From Segatella copri (GTDB lineage Bacteria > Bacteroidota > Bacteroidia > Bacteroidales > Bacteroidaceae), in contig NZ_JAPDVG010000001.1 of NCBI RefSeq assembly GCF_026015625.1, forward strand, positions 3,400,501 to 3,464,500: a stretch of 64,000 nucleotides of DNA, in the 5' to 3' direction. A model generated the notes under the pieces. The model saw only the letters and a list, made by a program, of their open reading frames with translations, had not been told where the DNA came from and did not search any database. The position numbers were made by a program, and so were the translations under genes. Of the stretch, positions 63,951-64,000 are shown in pieces; position 1 is the stretch's first letter, and every line of letters starts with the position of its first letter.

Positions 63951-64000
63951 GGTGATATTTGTCATCAATATCTCCGCTATTATATTTTTTATGTATTGCT

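Noticed and set aside
63951..64000. Possible gene start at the right edge
   Set aside because: The last 50 bases are AT-rich with no start codon in a good context, and nothing can be supported.

Overview
The window looks like chromosome from a gut Bacteroidota of the Prevotella/Segatella type (S. copri-like). The grounds are SusC/SusD pairs, a hybrid two-component regulator (HTCS), Mfa-type fimbriae, IS66/IS1380/IS1182 elements, promoters of the TAnnTTTG type, and housekeeping genes with Bacteroidota features such as a stand-alone AICAR transformylase and a one-domain-per-gene 5'-nucleotidase. No rRNA, tRNA or CRISPR array was seen.

Region 1 (1-13.0 kb) is a minus-strand Mfa-type fimbrial operon. 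In transcription order it holds a DUF3575 protein, a DUF3868/OmpA-like protein, the major fimbrillin, an Mfa2/FimB anchor, two large accessory or tip lipoproteins and the start of another lipoprotein that leaves the window at base 1. A membrane-bound LuxR-type regulator is encoded divergently. A complete IS66 element (9193-11772, 8-bp target duplication) sits directly against the -33 box of the operon promoter and separates it from the regulator side.

Region 2 (13.0-24.3 kb) is housekeeping: nnr, hpt, two small membrane proteins, adk, obgE, pgeF, an M23 peptidase, a stand-alone AICAR transformylase, rplS and a split 5'-nucleotidase.

Region 3 (24.3-63.9 kb) is a xylan-utilisation locus resembling the xusABCDE-xyn10C cluster of Prevotella bryantii. 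It holds a GH43 enzyme, an HTCS regulator, a GH5 gene broken by an IS1380-family element, two SusC/SusD pairs, a XusE-like lipoprotein and a GH10 xylanase with an inserted carbohydrate-binding region. Further on are a decayed GH43, a second GH43, a CE1-type esterase and secreted proteins sharing a C-terminal domain. An unrelated pair (DUF6057 membrane protein plus CxxCH beta-propeller lipoprotein) and a DUF4143-type ATPase lie inside it.

Three transcription units of the xylan locus carry the same 15-mer, TTAYACCACGCAAAG, at one fixed distance (19-20 nt) upstream of the -7 box. Weaker relatives precede two or three more units. This is a candidate operator of the locus regulator. The locus is decaying: it has an IS-split GH5, a deleted and frameshifted GH43, a frameshifted secreted protein, a truncated DUF1593 gene beside an IS1380 end remnant, and short coding relics of a lost GH10-like end and a lost C-terminal domain. 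Long palindromes and tandem repeats fill several intergenic gaps.
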